Assembly: GCA_016200765.1 (NCBI GenBank)
Contig: JACQEC010000042.1
Coordinates: forward strand, 1 to 23,551
Direction: 5' to 3'
DNA length: 23,551 bases
Origin: Chloroflexota bacterium
GTDB lineage: Bacteria; Chloroflexota; Anaerolineae; JACRMK01
This document shows positions 22,167 to 23,551 of this stretch, piece after piece. Both the position numbers and the translations under genes were made by a program. The notes beneath the pieces were generated by a model. It was not told where the DNA came from. It worked only from the letters and a program-made list of their open reading frames with translations, and did not search any database. Each line of letters starts with the position of its first letter. The first letter of the stretch is position 1.

Positions 22167-22805
22167 GTGGCTGTTGACTTGCGCTCATATGTTTTTCTAG
22201 ATTCATTGCAGCCCCAGTATGCCGCCTTCCTCGGAACTGTGGCACAAGGGTTTCTACCATTGGCGGGCGAGGCTTCCCTCTTTGTTGAAATCTCGCCGGG
22301 TATAGAGATCAATCGTATCACCGACATCGCACTTAAGGCAACGCGCGTCAAGCCGGGTATGCAGATCGTCGAGAGGCTCTATGGCGTCCTCGAAGTGCAT
22401 TCACCGGATCAGGCCGAAACCCGTCAGGCCGGTCAGGCTATCCTCGACGCGCTCGGCTTGAAAGAAGCCGATCGCGCGAAGCCGCACGTGATGACCAGTC
22501 AGGTCATCCGAAAAATTGACGACCATCAGGCGCAGCTGATTAACCGTGCGCGCCACGGCCAGATGCTCATCCCCGGGCAGACGCTCTACATCATGGAGGT
22601 AGAACCCGCCGCCTATGCGGCGCTCGCCGCCAACGAAGCGGAGAAGTCCGCCCACATCAACATCCTTGAAGTGGTCGCCTTCGGCAGTTTTGGCCGCGTC
22701 TATCTGGGCGGCGAGGAGCGCGACATTGATGTCGGCTGGCAGGCCGCCGTCAAGGCGATTGACGGTATCACAGGCAAAGAGCGCGAGCCGGCTCGGCGCG
22801 CTTGA
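22167..22805 (+). CDS. Tandem-BMC-domain microcompartment shell protein (BMC-T)
   Basis: A 212-residue shell protein that would form pseudohexameric trimers. The first BMC-type repeat is near 43-97 (INRITDIALKATRVKPGMQI, VERLYGVLEVHSPDQAET, AGQAILDALG). The second is near 139-200 (TLYIMEVEPAAYAALAANEA, INILEVVAFGSFGRVYLGG, DIDVGWQAAVKAIDGI). The N-terminus SYVFLDSLQPQYAAFLGTVA belongs to the same tandem family as I remember it. The start is GTG at 22167 with GGAGG four bases upstream. It lies 69 bases after deoC. I call BMC-T from the two repeats by eye; a profile search would settle the subtype and pore type. Confidence 0.82.
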   Translation: MAVDLRSYVFLDSLQPQYAAFLGTVAQGFLPLAGEASLFVEISPGIEINRITDIALKATRVKPGMQIVERLYGVLEVHSPDQAETRQAGQAILDALGLKEADRAKPHVMTSQVIRKIDDHQAQLINRARHGQMLIPGQTLYIMEVEPAAYAALAANEAEKSAHINILEVVAFGSFGRVYLGGEERDIDVGWQAAVKAIDGITGKEREPARRA

Positions 22806-22860
22806 GCCGGTCGCCAATCCTCAACGCAAGATTTAACTTCATCCAAGTTCAAGGAGCAAA

Positions 22861-23460
22861 ATGGTTACCGTGACGATTCCACTTGATGCACAGCGCTTCG
22901 CTGCAGGACTATCCTGGCCGGATTATCTGGCCCAGATGGGCGACTATCGAGCGCGCACAGAGGAGAACTATCGCCAGTGCGCGCTCACCGACGACGAGCG
23001 TCAGTCTTTCGCCGGTTTGACCCAGCCGCGCTACGGGTTGATGATTGCCGAGAACTGGTGCGGAGACGTCCACCGCAACTCTCCGATGCTGGCGCGTATC
23101 GCAGATGCCATGCCCAACCTGGAGTTGCGGGTGCTGTTCCGCGACGCGAACCTCGACTTGACCGATTGCTTTCTGAACAACGGCTACCGCTCCATTCCGA
23201 TCATGGTTTTCTTTGATCAGGACTGGAACGAAATCGGCCGGTGGAGTGAACGCCCCTCCCGCGCCACAACAAAATCCGCCGCTCTGCGCGCGCAGACCGT
23301 TGACAGCGCGCCGCCCGACCAGCGCGAAGCCGCTATTGCCGACTTCCGAAAGAAGATGAATGAGGCCTACGGCGGCCCGGATGGTCTTTGGCGCGACACG
23401 GTCAAAGAAATCCGCCAGGTGTTGGAGACGCGATTGGGGCTGTTAAAGCCTGCAACCTAG
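22861..23460 (+). CDS. Thioredoxin-fold protein with single active-site cysteine, in the BMC operon
   Basis: A 199-residue cytoplasmic-type protein (no signal peptide) with a thioredoxin-like fold. It has a central strand GLMIAENWCGDVHRNSPMLA with Trp66-Cys67-Gly-Asp-Val70, the strand LELRVLFRD, and a cis-Pro loop RSIPIMVFFDQDW (Pro113). The second Cys of the usual C-x2-C is Val70, so it cannot do classical dithiol exchange; a monothiol or non-redox role is possible, and similar single-Cys variants exist in this broad family. AAGGAG lies four bases before the ATG. It is placed between two shell-protein genes, which is unusual and suggests service to the microcompartment, for example redox or cofactor-related, but nothing proves that. 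Confidence 0.82.
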   Translation: MVTVTIPLDAQRFAAGLSWPDYLAQMGDYRARTEENYRQCALTDDERQSFAGLTQPRYGLMIAENWCGDVHRNSPMLARIADAMPNLELRVLFRDANLDLTDCFLNNGYRSIPIMVFFDQDWNEIGRWSERPSRATTKSAALRAQTVDSAPPDQREAAIADFRKKMNEAYGGPDGLWRDTVKEIRQVLETRLGLLKPAT

Positions 23461-23513
23461 GCGATGGTGAAAACATTCAATTCCTTTGATCTCCCCTTGC
23501 TGAGGAGGATGCT

Positions 23514-23551
23514 ATGGCTGATGCGCTGGGCATGATTGAAACGAAGGGCTT
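23514..23551 (+). CDS. Hexameric BMC shell protein (BMC-H), start only
   Basis: Only the first 13 residues are in the window, MADALGMIETKGF. This is the classic N-terminus of PduA/CcmK-like single-domain BMC shell proteins, which form the hexagonal facets. GAGGAGG ends five bases before the ATG, a strong ribosome site. It is the second shell gene of the operon; the rest lies beyond the window edge. Confidence 0.85.
   Translation, partial: MADALGMIETKG

Noticed and set aside
1..23551. CRISPR array, insertion sequence, phage att site or defence system.
   Set aside because: No regularly spaced repeats, transposase, integrase or terminal inverted repeats were seen on either strand.

Overview
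The window looks like part of a moderately GC-rich bacterial chromosome, most likely Chloroflexota. This rests on protein flavour, gene mix and a tmRNA tag ending in LAA, and it is an inference, not a database result. Genes are densely packed, ATGA start/stop overlaps are frequent, and several starts are GTG or TTG.

Layout. 1-2797 (+): the 3' part of mltG, which carries a frameshift; a shortened periplasmic-binding-type lipoprotein; and a GT4 glycosyltransferase. 2747-4183 (-): pyrimidine-nucleoside phosphorylase. 4308-5660 (+): trmFO, probably leaderless. 5676-13716 (-): a housekeeping block in the order M28/glutaminyl-cyclase-like peptidase, hflX, two tandem S41 C-terminal-processing peptidases, smpB, ssrA (tmRNA), ygfZ and a ribokinase-family kinase. 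13758-19609 (-): a long tight cluster reading DUF503, AhpD-like protein, GHMP sugar kinase, two small membrane proteins, then pyruvate (2-oxoacid) dehydrogenase E1 alpha, E1 beta and E2. 19667-23551 (+), divergent: signal peptidase I followed by a bacterial microcompartment (BMC) operon with an RpiB-like protein, DeoC, a tandem-BMC shell protein, a thioredoxin-fold protein and the first codons of a hexameric BMC shell protein cut by the window edge.

Two things stand out. (1) The AhpD-like gene is split by an in-frame TGA exactly where the family has its peroxidatic cysteine (C-x2-C-x3-H becomes C-x2-U-x3-H). Full homology continues in the same frame, and a small hairpin follows the TGA at the distance expected of a bacterial SECIS. 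I read it as a candidate selenocysteine peroxidase. It shares a cluster with the E2 lipoyl protein, which recalls mycobacterial AhpD, whose electrons come from lipoylated E2. (2) The right end is a microcompartment locus of the 'sugar phosphate utilising' type, defined by DeoC and RpiB with shell proteins. Both enzymes carry unusual N-terminal extensions (a likely encapsulation helix on each, and a four-cysteine motif in DeoC). The RpiB-like protein lacks the usual catalytic cysteine.

The pyrimidine-nucleoside phosphorylase at the left could feed deoxyribose phosphate to DeoC, whose product acetaldehyde would be the cargo to confine, but that link across the window is inference. The first two genes look damaged; this could be real decay or assembly error.
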